A stretch of 5,181 nucleotides of DNA, taken from Acidobacteriota bacterium. GTDB taxonomy: Bacteria > Acidobacteriota > Aminicenantia > Aminicenantales > Aminicenantaceae. Both the position numbers and the translations under genes were made by a program. Shown in pieces: positions 1-5,181 of the stretch (the first letter of the stretch is position 1; every line of letters starts with the position of its first letter). Location of the stretch: NCBI GenBank assembly GCA_030609975.1, contig JAUWSR010000270.1, positions 1 through 5,181 of the forward strand, written 5' to 3'. The notes beneath the pieces were generated by a model. The model was not told the origin of the DNA. It saw only the letters and a list, made by a program, of their open reading frames with translations, and searched no databases.

Positions 1-114
1 GAGGCCACTCAGACAGGGACTTACCGCGTAGAGATCTACCTGCGCGAACCGACTCCCATGACACAAGACTGTCCTTGGATCCTTTCAAATCCCATTTTCA
101 TAAGGAAGAATTAA
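1..114 (+). CDS. 3' end of an upstream gene, possibly a PHP-domain (CehA-type) metallohydrolase (partial)
   Basis: Frame 1 is open from the window edge to a TAA at 112-114, giving 37 C-terminal residues. The 5' part lies outside the window. The peptide has a beta-strand-like run (TYRVEIYLREP) and ends PWILSNPIFIRKN. A G-x-YRVE-x-YL strand followed by PW-I-x-SNPI-[FY]-[IV]-R near the C-terminus is what I recall from the beta-sandwich tail of PHP-domain/CehA-type metal-dependent hydrolases; that family call rests on memory of the tail only and no catalytic motif is visible. The stop lies 2 bases before the hldA start, and the hldA ribosome binding site sits inside this gene, which supports a real, co-transcribed gene. 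That it is coding is fairly sure; the function is tentative. Confidence 0.6.
   Translation, partial: EATQTGTYRVEIYLREPTPMTQDCPWILSNPIFIRKN
102..108 (+). promoter_or_regulatory. Ribosome binding site of hldA
   Basis: AAGGAAG lies 8 bases before the ATG at 117. It decides the start: the frame is open upstream to base 3 and has a TTG at 75, but only the ATG at 117 has a well-spaced Shine-Dalgarno sequence and fits the upstream stop at 112-114. Translational coupling with the upstream gene is likely. Confidence 0.75.
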
Positions 115-116
115 AC

Positions 117-1085
117 ATGGAAAACAGTGATCCCCGTAAACTCTTGGATATTATCGATTCCTTCCCGAAACGAAAGATATTGGTCCTGGGCGACCTCATG
201 TTGGACAGATATCTCTGGGGGCAGGTCGATCGGATCTCTCCGGAGGCACCGGTCCCGGTGGTCGAGGTTCAGAAGGAATCCATGAATCTGGGAGGCGCCG
301 GTAATGTGTGTTTTAATCTGGTGAGTCTGGGAGCGTCCGCAGTCTTGGTAGGTGTGGTGGGAAGAGATGAAGCCGGCCAATGGATCCGTGAAAACGCGCC
401 CGAAACCCGGGGGATCATCCAAGACGAGACTCGTAACACAACCATCAAAACCCGCATCATCGCCCACCACCAGCAGGTGGTCCGCGTGGATCAGGAAAAA
501 AGGGAGCCGATATCCGCCAAGATCCAGGAGAAAATAGGCTCACTGCTTGAGCAGGAAGAGTACGAGGGCATGTTGATCTCGGACTACAACAAGGGACTCA
601 TCGGCCAAGCGCTGATGGCAAGAATCCTGCCCTACGCCCAGGAGGCACAGCGCCCGGTTTTTGTCGATCCTAAGGTTACAAACTTCCCCTACTACACGCC
701 GGTAGATCTGATCACACCCAACCATCATGAAGCAGAAAGTATCGTCCATTTCCCCTGCCGCAACAATCAGGAGGCGGAACGAGCCGGACAAACGATCTTA
801 TCCCGGATCTCAACCCGCTATCTCATCCTCAAACGCGGGGAACAGGGGATGTCGGTTTTTGATACCCAAGGAGCCATCCACCACATCCCCACCATCGCTA
901 AGGAAGTGTATGATGTCACCGGCGCCGGAGACACGGTCATCGCTACGGCTTCATTGGCACTGCTGGCAGGAGCCTCGATCCAAGAGGCTGCGCTTTTGGC
1001 CAATGCTGCCGCCGGGATTGTCGTGGGTAAACTGGGAACCGCCACTGTGACCACCGAAGAACTGAAGAAAGCCATCGCTCCATAA
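117..1085 (+). CDS. hldA: D-glycero-beta-D-manno-heptose-7-phosphate kinase (RfaE domain I / HldA type)
   Basis: A cytoplasmic PfkB/ribokinase-family sugar kinase of 322 residues. The family phosphorylates D-glycero-beta-D-manno-heptose 7-phosphate at O1 with ATP, on the route to ADP-L-glycero-beta-D-manno-heptose for LPS inner core or other heptose glycans. Visible motifs in order: GDLMLDRYLWG (25-35); DRISPEAPVPVVEV (38-51), the RfaE hallmark; GGAGNV (59-64), the substrate glycine loop; SDYNKG (155-160); DPK (184-186); TPNHHEAE (200-207); LKRGEQGM (238-245); and the PfkB signature DVTGAGDT (266-273), with Asp272 as the expected catalytic base. The length fits the kinase-only form (HldA/RfaE1). 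The C-terminal adenylyltransferase domain of bifunctional HldE (about 477 residues in E. coli) is absent and not encoded elsewhere in the window, so a separate hldC/rfaE2 is expected. It follows the upstream gene by 2 bases; no clear terminator follows. The family call is strong; the exact heptose isomer is inferred. Confidence 0.92.
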   Translation: MENSDPRKLLDIIDSFPKRKILVLGDLMLDRYLWGQVDRISPEAPVPVVEVQKESMNLGGAGNVCFNLVSLGASAVLVGVVGRDEAGQWIRENAPETRGIIQDETRNTTIKTRIIAHHQQVVRVDQEKREPISAKIQEKIGSLLEQEEYEGMLISDYNKGLIGQALMARILPYAQEAQRPVFVDPKVTNFPYYTPVDLITPNHHEAESIVHFPCRNNQEAERAGQTILSRISTRYLILKRGEQGMSVFDTQGAIHHIPTIAKEVYDVTGAGDTVIATASLALLAGASIQEAALLANAAAGIVVGKLGTATVTTEELKKAIAP

Positions 1086-1293
1086 AATATCGCATTCATA
1101 ACTAGGAAGCATCCTCATTTCCCTGATTGATGCACGCATGAATATACTCATAAGAATTTGGGGATGAAATAAGCGACATTGGAGGATTTAGCCTTAAATG
1201 ATCCTTAACCCGGTTGGAGTGCAGCTGAGGTTAAAGTAGCGGGGGATATGTAAACATGCGGAGTTCCGCAGAGCCGAGAAAAACAGAGAGGAA

Positions 1294-1356
1294 ATGGCGT
1301 TAAAAATCCGCCTGGAGCGAAGCCAGCCCCAAATTCTGGTATCATCACGGAAATAG
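1294..1356 (+). pseudogene. Short ORF with a ribosomal protein S16-like N-terminus, possible rpsP remnant
   Basis: ATG at 1294 to TAG at 1354-1356 encodes 20 residues beginning MALKIRLER. Bacterial ribosomal protein S16 characteristically begins MA-x-KIRL-x-R, and the later residues QILVSSR faintly recall its Y-R-I-V-V-x-D-S-R segment with residues missing. A purine-rich AGAGAGG (1285-1291) precedes the ATG but is only 2 bases away, which is closer than ideal. The ORF is far too short for S16 (about 80 residues or more), and the neighbours are not the usual rpsP neighbours (ffh, rimM, trmD, rplS). It may be a decayed fragment, a leader peptide, or chance. Low confidence. Confidence 0.2.
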
Positions 1357-1381
1357 AGATGCTATCTTGCTGATTTATTGG

Positions 1382-1410
1382 TTTATAGGAACGCAGTTAT
1401 CGAGTATAAT
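1382..1410 (+). promoter_or_regulatory. Predicted sigma70-type promoter of purF
   Basis: A perfect -10 box TATAAT (1405-1410) is preceded at 17 bases by TTTATA (1382-1387), which matches 4 of 6 positions of the TTGACA -35 consensus. Transcription would start near 1417 and leave a leader of about 54 bases before the purF ATG. No PurR-type operator could be recognised by eye. Confidence 0.6.
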
Positions 1411-1470
1411 AGAAGTGTTTCAGGTTGTTTCGATGTTCTTATAGAATCCAGAAGTGTCAGGTAAAAACGG

Positions 1471-2289
1471 ATGTGTGGTGTATTAGGTATTATTGGTAAT
1501 AACGACGTCTTCAAGGATCTCTACCAAGGGATGCTGGCTATCCAGCACCGCGGTCAGGATTCCGCGGGGATGATCACGTATGACGGCCGCTTTCACACCA
1601 AAAAAGGTAACGGGCTGGTCAACGAGATCTTTGATGAACAGCATGCCGTTCGGCTGAAAGGCTCCGTAGGCATCGCGCATACGCGCTATCCTACCATCGG
1701 AGGGGGCCGAGGCGAAGATGCCCAGCCTTTCTTCGTGAATTCCCCTTACGGTATCATCATGGCCCACAATGGGAATGTGGTGAACTACGCCGAACTCAAA
1801 AAGACGCTTTTCGAGGATTCCCGGCGTATCTTGAACACCGACAACGATGTTGAAGCCGTCCTGAATGTGTTCGCTCAAGAATTAAATACACGCGCTTCAC
1901 GGGAGCTTAGCCCCGAGGATGTCTATGCAGCCGTCAACGGGGTGTATAACAAGGTCAAGGGCAGCTATGCTGTGGTGGCCTACATCGCCGACCAAGGTTT
2001 GGTGGCATTCCGGGATCCTTATGGTATAAAACCGCTGGTCTACGGGAAACGCCGGGATGGGGTGCAGTTTTCTTATGCAGTGGGTTCTGAAAGCGTCAGC
2101 CTCAATATCATGAATTTTTCCGAGATCAAGGATATCATGCCGGGCCAGGTCCTGTTTATCGACAAACAGCGCAAGATCCACACCCGCCGCCTGGTCAACC
2201 GGCCCACAGTCCCTGTTTATTCGAGTGGGTTTATTTTGCCCGACCGGATTCATTCATCGATGAAGTCAATGTCTACAACTGCCGGATAA
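1471..2289 (+). CDS. purF: Amidophosphoribosyltransferase (PurF), N-terminal part of a frameshifted gene
   Basis: This frame carries the Ntn-hydrolase glutaminase domain, which hydrolyses glutamine and passes ammonia to the PRPP-transferase half, making 5-phosphoribosylamine for purine synthesis. The protein starts MCGVLGIIGN, so Cys2 becomes the catalytic N-terminal nucleophile once Met is removed. An in-frame TAA at 1462-1464 rules out a longer start, so there is no propeptide. Other glutaminase motifs: QHRGQDSAG (25-33), HTRYPTIGG (70-78, with Arg72), AHNGN (98-102), NTDND (122-126) and RDPYGIKPL (181-189). The frame is authentic to about Pro248. The last 24 residues (from Val249) do not look like PurF and end at a chance TAA, because a single-base frameshift moves the true continuation to the -1 frame. 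A weak Shine-Dalgarno (AGGT, 1459-1462) precedes the start. Identity is strong. Confidence 0.93.
   Translation: MCGVLGIIGNNDVFKDLYQGMLAIQHRGQDSAGMITYDGRFHTKKGNGLVNEIFDEQHAVRLKGSVGIAHTRYPTIGGGRGEDAQPFFVNSPYGIIMAHNGNVVNYAELKKTLFEDSRRILNTDNDVEAVLNVFAQELNTRASRELSPEDVYAAVNGVYNKVKGSYAVVAYIADQGLVAFRDPYGIKPLVYGKRRDGVQFSYAVGSESVSLNIMNFSEIKDIMPGQVLFIDKQRKIHTRRLVNRPTVPVYSSGFILPDRIHSSMKSMSTTAG
2196..2213 (+). other. purF: Site of the purF frameshift (one base missing, or two extra)
   Basis: Up to about 2213 PurF is read in the frame of 1471. From 2214 the -1 frame gives CLFEWVYFARPDSF and then IDEVNVYNCRIRLG, the expected start of the PRPP-transferase region, and it runs without a stop to 2939. One extra base would join the frames; the simplest candidates are the C runs at 2203-2205 and 2211-2213. 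Inserting C in the latter gives RPTVPCLFEW and a protein of 489 residues, normal for PurF. A sequencing or assembly error in a homopolymer and a recent real mutation cannot be told apart here. Confidence 0.88.
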
Positions 2290-2291
2290 GA

Positions 2292-2939
2292 TTGGGAAGC
2301 TATTTGGCGGAAGAGATCAAAAAACTGGATCTCAAGATCGATGTGGTGGTTCCTGTGCCGGACTCAGCCCGTGACGCCGCCATCGAGATCGCCCGCAACC
2401 TGCACCTCAAGTACCGGGAGGCCCTGGTAAAAAATCGCTACATCGGACGTACGTTTATCATGCCTTCAGATAAATCCCGCAAGATCTCGGTGAGACAGAA
2501 ACTCAATCCCATTGCCTTGGAGTTTAAAAATAAGAACATATTGCTGGTCGATGACAGCATTGTGCGGGGTAACACTTCAGCGGCTATCATCGATATGGTT
2601 CGGGAATGCGGCGCCAAAAAAGTGTATTTCGCGTCCTACTCTCCTCCCCTTCGTTATCCCTGCGTCTACGGGATCGACATGCAGACCAACCAGGAGCTCG
2701 TAGCATCGCATTCCAGCGTGGAAGAAGTGGCCCGCAAGATCGGTGCCGACAAGGTGATCTATCAGAGTCTGGATTCGCTCAAAAAAGCCGTCCACATGGG
2801 AAATAAAAATTTGAACGAGTTCTGCAGCGCCTGTTTCGACGGTTGTTACCCCACCGGAGACATCACTCCAGAGATCCTGGATACGATCGAGAACGAACGC
2901 CGGAATCTTCAGAAAAGCCAGCTCAAACTAAACATCTGA
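2292..2939 (+). CDS. purF: Amidophosphoribosyltransferase (PurF), C-terminal PRPP-transferase part of the frameshifted gene
   Basis: The TTG at 2292 is merely the first start-like codon in this frame; true coding begins at 2214, just after the frameshift, and no ribosome binding site argues for an independent gene. The type I phosphoribosyltransferase domain holds VVVPVPDSARD (18-28 of this part), VKNRYIGRTFIMP (46-58), KISVRQKLNP (64-73), and the PRPP loop LLVDDSIVRGNTS (84-96), where Asn replaces the usual first Thr of RGTTS. Cysteines in CLFEW (encoded at 2214), YPCVYGIDM (122-130) and CSAC (178-181) match the four [4Fe-4S] ligands of the Bacillus subtilis enzyme; in the repaired 489-residue protein they are 249, 398, 452 and 455. 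It converges with the minus-strand operon; the stop codons are 16 bases apart. Confidence 0.92.
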   Translation: MGSYLAEEIKKLDLKIDVVVPVPDSARDAAIEIARNLHLKYREALVKNRYIGRTFIMPSDKSRKISVRQKLNPIALEFKNKNILLVDDSIVRGNTSAAIIDMVRECGAKKVYFASYSPPLRYPCVYGIDMQTNQELVASHSSVEEVARKIGADKVIYQSLDSLKKAVHMGNKNLNEFCSACFDGCYPTGDITPEILDTIENERRNLQKSQLKLNI

Positions 2940-2958
2940 CACCACTCCGGGTGGATCA
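2937..2958. other. Small hairpin joining the stop codons of two convergent genes
   Basis: CCAC (2942-2945) and GTGG (2951-2954) can pair around a TCCGG loop. Outside a small internal loop, the purF stop TGA (2937-2939) is complementary to the plus-strand TCA (2956-2958), which is the stop of the minus-strand gene. The stem is short and no T tract follows on either strand, so it is at best a weak two-way terminator or insulator. Confidence 0.25.
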
Positions 2959-3906
2959 GAAGTACACACGCCAATATTCCAAAAGGTCACGGAGCGTCTG
3001 CTCCAAAGGAATGCTGGGCCGCCAACCGGTGTCTCCGCCTATCTTGCGAGCATCACCGTGCAGAGAAAGGATGTCTGCTTTCCGCATTTTCTCGGGATCG
3101 ACTTCGACCGCAACCTCAATGTTGGAAAGAGACAACAGTGTGTCCAAGATCTCTTGCAAAGAAACCGCGCTCCCGGAAGCGATATTATAAACCTCTCCAA
3201 CTCTGCCTTTCTCTAGGAGTGATACATAGGCCTTGACAACATCCCTCACGTCACAAAAATCCCGCCTCACAGAAATGTTTCCCACACGGACAACAGGATC
3301 GGACTTGCCCTGTTCGATGGCAACGATCTGACGGGCCCAATCCGAACAGACAAAATCCGGGCTCTGGCCGGGGCCGGTGTGGGGAAAAGCACGAGTGATG
3401 ATAACCTGCAGGTTTTCAACCTCAACGTAGAATCGGGACAAAAGTTCTCCACACACCTTGCTGTAAGCATAGGGGCTGACGGCATCAACAGGATCTTCCT
3501 CACTCAGGACAATGTTCTCTCCGGCTTGTTGTGCATACACATTCGAAGAGCTCACGAACAGCATGCGGGCCTGTGGGACGAACTCCCGCGCAGCTTCAAA
3601 AACGTTTTGTGAACCCAAAAGATTGGTCTCTAGCGTCTCGGTCCGTTTTTTCCAGGAATGCCCTACATTCGAGACCGCTGCAAGATGGAAGATCCATTCC
3701 GGCTGCGCCTGTTCTATGGCTGCAGACAACCGTTCTTTGTCCCGGATATCCAGATGACAGATGTTATTGTCACACGACAAGTCCAAAGGCACCGGCTCGT
3801 GGGGAAAGGACGTGCCATACACTTCATTTTCCGGGGAATCCAACAGATGCAGTAGATGCTGCCCCACAAAACCCGAGGCCCCGGTGATAAAGATGCGTCG
3901 GGTCAA
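2956..3906 (-). CDS. rmd: GDP-6-deoxy-D-mannose (4-keto) reductase-like extended SDR
   Basis: A cytoplasmic NAD(P)-binding extended short-chain dehydrogenase/reductase of 316 residues. Rmd-type enzymes reduce GDP-4-keto-6-deoxy-D-mannose to GDP-D-rhamnose. Visible: Rossmann motif TGASGFVG (8-15); IFHLAAVSNV (72-81); VSSSNVYA (118-125); the YxxxK pair Tyr146/Lys150 in SPYAYSK; then FPHTGPGQ (174-181), VGNISVRRDF (208-217), DVRD (219-222), VYNIASG (239-245) and TGWRPSIPLEQTL (293-305), all typical of the Rmd/GMD group. Where the paralogue upstream has the Glu needed for dehydration (GSSEEYG), this protein has Asn122, which favours a reductase over a dehydratase. The start is TTG (3906-3904), overlapping the upstream TGA by 4 bases, with GGAG 9 bases before it. 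The Rossmann fold begins at residue 5 or so, so no later start works. A different 4-keto reductase stereochemistry (for example deoxy-talose) cannot be excluded. Confidence 0.75.
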   Translation of the reverse strand: MTRRIFITGASGFVGQHLLHLLDSPENEVYGTSFPHEPVPLDLSCDNNICHLDIRDKERLSAAIEQAQPEWIFHLAAVSNVGHSWKKRTETLETNLLGSQNVFEAAREFVPQARMLFVSSSNVYAQQAGENIVLSEEDPVDAVSPYAYSKVCGELLSRFYVEVENLQVIITRAFPHTGPGQSPDFVCSDWARQIVAIEQGKSDPVVRVGNISVRRDFCDVRDVVKAYVSLLEKGRVGEVYNIASGSAVSLQEILDTLLSLSNIEVAVEVDPEKMRKADILSLHGDARKIGGDTGWRPSIPLEQTLRDLLEYWRVYF

Positions 3907-4859
3907 ACTCTCTCTCTCCAGTAATCAAGGAGGTCCTGCAGCGACTGTTGAAAAGGGATCTGAGGGGCCCAGCCGGTCTGCTGCCGGAATTTCGAGCTGT
4001 CTGACAGAAGGATCTGCACATCCGAAGGACGCAGGCGCTTGGGATCGACCTCCACCTTGACGTCTACAGTGCTTTTTTCCAGCAGCATATCCAGGACCTC
4101 TTTTATGCTAAAGGCCGTTCCGGTCCCGATGTTGTAAACCTCCCCGGCCTCGCCTTTCTCCAGACTCAGCCAGTAGGCTCGCACCGTATCGCGCACATCT
4201 GTGAAGTCTCGTTTGGCCTCCATGTTGCCTACGTAGATCACGGGTTCACGCAGATTCTTTTCGATCTCCACGATCTGTTTGGCAAAATTCGAACAGATAA
4301 ATACGTCGCCTCTTCGGGGACCGGTGTGGTTGAAGCCTCGAGTGCGGACGATGTGCATCCCATAACTTCGGAAATACTGGTACCCCAACATGTCCTGTCC
4401 TACTTTACTCACCGCATAGGGGCTGAGAGGCCGTAGAGGATTGGCCTCGCTCATGGGGACTTCATCAGGGCTCACCAATCCATATTCCTCGCTTGATCCT
4501 GCGATCTGGATGCGGGGCTTTAATCCCAGGTCCAGCACCGCCTCGAACAGGTTGATCTGGCCGATGCTGTTAATGGAAAAAGTTTCAGCCGGACACAGCC
4601 AGGAAGTAGGCACAAAACTCTGAGCGGCCAAGTGGAAGATCCGCTCGGGCTGAACGTCACCCAATACTTTTTTTAACGAGACCATATCTTTCAGGTCGCC
4701 TTCACAGAGTTGGATATCATCCAAAATATGCTGCACATTATCCATCCGGCTCCGCCAACGCACCATTCCGAAAACTTCAACCTCAGGAAATTCCTTCAGA
4801 ACAAAGTCCGCCAAATGACTCCCGGCAAAGCCGGTGATGCCTGTGATCAATATTCTCAT
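3903..4859 (-). CDS. gmd: GDP-mannose 4,6-dehydratase-like extended SDR (short form)
   Basis: A 318-residue extended short-chain dehydrogenase/reductase. GDP-mannose 4,6-dehydratase makes GDP-4-keto-6-deoxy-D-mannose, the precursor of GDP-rhamnose, GDP-fucose and similar sugars. Visible: TGITGFAG (6-13); VRWRSRMDN (33-41), recalling the arginine/serine-rich NADP-binding stretch of GMD; IFHLAAQSFV (74-83); GSSEEYG (121-127), with the Ser and Glu124 expected for catalysis; SPYAVSK (Tyr148/Lys152); FNHTGPRRGDVF (176-187), whose PRRG matches GMD; and a C-terminal half very like Rmd. It is shorter than E. coli-type GMD (about 370 residues). Rmd enzymes can also carry GSSEEYG, so the dehydratase call rests mainly on the VRWRS and PRRGDVF motifs and on the neighbouring reductase. 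ATG starts 2 bases after the rfbB stop with GAGAGG 8 bases upstream. The next gene overlaps its stop by 4 bases, so translation is probably coupled. Confidence 0.75.
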   Translation of the reverse strand: MRILITGITGFAGSHLADFVLKEFPEVEVFGMVRWRSRMDNVQHILDDIQLCEGDLKDMVSLKKVLGDVQPERIFHLAAQSFVPTSWLCPAETFSINSIGQINLFEAVLDLGLKPRIQIAGSSEEYGLVSPDEVPMSEANPLRPLSPYAVSKVGQDMLGYQYFRSYGMHIVRTRGFNHTGPRRGDVFICSNFAKQIVEIEKNLREPVIYVGNMEAKRDFTDVRDTVRAYWLSLEKGEAGEVYNIGTGTAFSIKEVLDMLLEKSTVDVKVEVDPKRLRPSDVQILLSDSSKFRQQTGWAPQIPFQQSLQDLLDYWRERV

Positions 4860-4861
4860 TA

Positions 4862-5181
4862 CTATTTCCTCTCTTTATAATACTCTTTATGAAACTTCTT
4901 AAAATCTTCACTCTGATACTTGATCTTGTGCCACCACTCCGGATTCTCCTTATACCAGTAAATGGTGCTGTCCAGCCCCTCGGAAAATACTCTGGTGGGC
5001 TTCCACCCCAAGGCATGGATCTTGGAGCAATCCAGAGCATAGCGGCGATCATGTCCCAGGCGATCCTGAACATATTTGATCAGATCCGGAGTCTTCCCTA
5101 AAACCTGCACGATGCGTTCCGCCACTTCGATATTCCGGACTTCGGCATTGGCGCCCACATTATAGACCTGTCCAGCTTCGC
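4862..5181 (-). CDS. rfbB: dTDP-glucose 4,6-dehydratase (RmlB/RfbB), C-terminal part, cut by the window edge
   Basis: The last 105 residues of a gene whose start lies beyond the right edge; it ends at TAG (4864-4862). RmlB, an NAD-dependent extended SDR, converts dTDP-glucose to dTDP-4-keto-6-deoxyglucose, the entry to dTDP-rhamnose and many other deoxysugars. Family features in the visible part: EAGQVYNVGANAEVRN, where YN-V/I-G and the following N are typical; LGKTPDLIKYVQDRLGHDRR, with the highly conserved DR-x-GHDRRYALD; then LGWKP, EGL and WYKENPEWW, which close nearly every RmlB. A lysine- and tyrosine-rich tail (from KIKYQSEDF to the end) is common in the family. The catalytic residues and Rossmann motif are outside the window. 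No rmlA, rmlC or rmlD is visible here. It is the first visible gene of the minus-strand sugar operon. Confidence 0.9.
   Translation of the reverse strand, partial: EAGQVYNVGANAEVRNIEVAERIVQVLGKTPDLIKYVQDRLGHDRRYALDCSKIHALGWKPTRVFSEGLDSTIYWYKENPEWWHKIKYQSEDFKKFHKEYYKERK

Larger units (their letters stand above)
1086..1470. other. Non-coding gap between hldA and purF with small hairpins
   Basis: There are 385 bases without a convincing gene. By eye there are several short inverted repeats: GCATC 1109-1113 with GATGC 1129-1133, flanked by ATTCAT 1094-1099 and ATGAAT 1138-1143; TTAACC 1205-1210 with GGTTAA 1229-1234; a compact hairpin TGCGG/CCGCA (1257-1261, 1266-1270, AGTT loop); and CTGG/CCAG (1312-1315, 1323-1326). 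None is followed by a T tract, so I see no intrinsic terminator for hldA. I could not match a known riboswitch. A 15-codon ORF (1256-1303) and a 20-codon ORF (1294-1356) overlap here; the second is listed separately. The purF promoter occupies the right end. Confidence 0.6.

Noticed and set aside
75..116. Longer hldA reading from a TTG at 75
   Set aside because: It would overlap the real upstream gene, lacks a ribosome binding site, and the added residues do not belong to the kinase family; the ATG at 117 has a well-spaced AAGGAAG.
1086..1150. Intrinsic terminator after hldA
   Set aside because: The inverted repeats here are short, have a large loop, and are not followed by a T tract.
111..1151. 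Minus-strand open frames opposite hldA
   Set aside because: The plus strand carries all PfkB/RfaE motifs without interruption; the reverse frames show no domain motifs.
1256..1303. 15-codon ORF with an upstream GGGGGA
   Set aside because: Very short, no recognisable sequence, and its first codons are simply one arm of the TGCGG/CCGCA hairpin; not supportable as a gene.
1086..1470. Purine, PRPP/guanidine (ykkC-like) or tetrahydrofolate riboswitch upstream of purF
   Set aside because: None of the conserved core sequences of these riboswitches could be matched, and the promoter leaves only about 54 bases of leader.
2205..2216. Programmed -1 ribosomal frameshifting in purF
   Set aside because: There is no slippery heptamer in the proper frame (ACA GTC CCT); only a single Pro tRNA slip on CCCT is possible and no clear downstream pseudoknot was seen. 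A base missing in a C run is simpler.
3379..4060. Plus-strand open frames opposite the two SDR genes
   Set aside because: They are antisense shadows of strongly conserved coding sequence on the minus strand, with compositions typical of reversed codons and no family resemblance.
1..5181. CRISPR array, insertion sequence, tRNA or rRNA
   Set aside because: No regularly spaced repeats, transposase motifs, terminal inverted repeats, cloverleaf arms or rRNA-like stretches were seen on either strand.

Overview
The window (5,181 bases) reads as chromosomal DNA of a Gram-negative-type bacterium with a heptose-containing envelope polysaccharide. It holds a heptose-7-phosphate kinase gene and a run of nucleotide-sugar dehydratase/reductase genes of the kind that supply O-antigen, capsule or S-layer glycans. 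I cannot fix the phylum from sequence alone. Coding density is high and the genes are tightly packed, with no insertion sequence, CRISPR array, phage gene or tRNA.

Plus strand, left part: 37 codons of the 3' end of an upstream gene (1-114; its C-terminus resembles PHP-domain/CehA-type metallohydrolases) are followed after 2 bases by hldA (117-1085), a kinase-only D-glycero-beta-D-manno-heptose-7-phosphate kinase. The two genes look co-transcribed. Next comes a 385-base gap (1086-1470) with small hairpins, a 20-codon ORF whose first residues resemble ribosomal protein S16, and a good sigma70-type promoter (1382-1410).

That promoter drives purF (1471-2939), glutamine PRPP amidotransferase, the first step of de novo purine synthesis. 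purF is split by a single-base frameshift near 2196-2213. Both halves are otherwise intact and fit end to end. The repaired 489-residue protein has no propeptide but keeps all four cysteines expected to bind a [4Fe-4S] cluster.

Minus strand, right part: a tight operon is read right to left. It starts with the 3' end of rfbB/rmlB (dTDP-glucose 4,6-dehydratase, cut by the window edge). A short GDP-mannose 4,6-dehydratase-like gene (4859-3903) follows, then an rmd-like GDP-4-keto-6-deoxymannose reductase gene (3906-2956). The last two are paralogues, about half identical over their C-terminal 143 residues, and together would plausibly turn GDP-mannose into GDP-D-rhamnose or a related 6-deoxyhexose. 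The operon converges on purF with 16 bases between the stop codons.

I do not see a novel multi-gene system. The points most worth a second look are the purF frameshift, the cysteine set of PurF, the S16-like start in the intergenic gap, and the dehydratase/reductase division of labour in the paralogous pair.
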